40,473 nucleotides of DNA, taken from NCBI GenBank assembly GCA_947381435.1, contig CANCVE010000030.1:1-40473 (forward strand). Direction: 5' to 3'. Shown piece by piece: positions 40,435 to 40,473 of the stretch. The translations under genes were made by a program, and so were the position numbers. Source of the stretch: Chitinophagaceae bacterium (GTDB lineage Bacteria > Bacteroidota > Bacteroidia > Chitinophagales > Chitinophagaceae). The notes below the pieces were generated by a model. That model searched no databases. It was not told the DNA's origin and worked only from the letters and a program-made list of their open reading frames with translations. Within the stretch, counting starts at the first letter, position 1. Each line of letters starts with the position of its first letter.

Positions 40435-40473
40435 AACTTTTTATAATCTTATATTTTTTGTCGGACAATAGTG

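Larger units (their letters stand above)
39002..40473. mobile_element. IS4-type insertion sequence, complete to the window edge
   Basis: CATTATTGACCGAGAAAAAATA (39002-39023) and the complement of 40452-40473 (CACTATTGTCCGACAAAAAATA) match at 19 of 22 positions as terminal inverted repeats, giving an element of about 1,472 bp. A hairpin just inside the right end (40413-40434, AAGGGAGC/GCTCCCTT) may block outside transcription. Target duplication cannot be checked because the window stops at the right end. Confidence 0.8.

Overview
The window is a chromosomal segment of a low-GC Bacteroidota bacterium, probably of the Chitinophagaceae/Sphingobacteriia type. Several things point there. The genes use Bacteroidota-style promoters (TTTG/TTG about 19-20 nt upstream of TAnnTTTG). 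Recognisable Shine-Dalgarno sites are almost absent. Typical families are present: a DUF4369-TlpA thioredoxin, an ECF sigma factor paired with a membrane/beta-barrel protein, and many Sec-exported proteins of unknown function. The window ends exactly on the terminal inverted repeat of an IS4-type insertion sequence, so its right edge may be a contig break.

Layout. 1-3.3 kb: a truncated exported protein, a candidate small RNA with an operator-like palindrome, two decayed HNH-nuclease remnants, one unknown protein, and a perfectly phased array of palindromes. 3.5-17.1 kb: one long minus-strand unit, read right to left as trp leader peptide/attenuator, trpE, trpG, trpD, trpC, trpF, a repeat-rich exported protein, trpB, trpA, hisH, hisA, hisF, hisIE and a TlpA-like thioredoxin, ending at a 30-bp-arm hairpin. 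17.1-20.5 kb: a GyrI-like lipoprotein and the pfkA-pyk glycolytic pair. 20.7-25.7 kb: an SDR reductase, a membrane metallophosphoesterase, a UPF0173 hydrolase and a PAS histidine kinase. 26-28.2 kb: a zinc-finger/endonuclease gene of mobile type, then repeat arrays. 28.3-32.8 kb: a YbdK-type carboxylate-amine ligase and a sigma factor/TM-barrel/lipoprotein operon. 32.8-36.7 kb: minus-strand housekeeping genes nnrD, tag, mtfA-like, def and an exported protein. 37-38.8 kb: two exported proteins of unknown function. 39.0-40.5 kb: the IS.

How the genes work together. The whole tryptophan branch from chorismate is present. It is joined to the second half of histidine biosynthesis (hisH-A-F-IE) by a 4-nt trpA-hisH junction. 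Upstream is a classical ribosome-mediated attenuator: a 20-codon leader peptide with three consecutive Trp codons, alternative 1:2 and 2:3 pairings, and an intrinsic terminator with nine T. If no other promoter intervenes, tryptophan supply would control the histidine genes too.

A second theme is dispersed repetitive DNA. There are 7-bp, 21-bp and about 41-bp periodic arrays, CACAAAG-type inverted elements, and CCTTTAGGGG elements. They fill most operon spacers and have entered coding sequence in frame in trpE, trpG and hisF. The 5' start region of hisF has been triplicated. No tRNA, rRNA or CRISPR array was seen.
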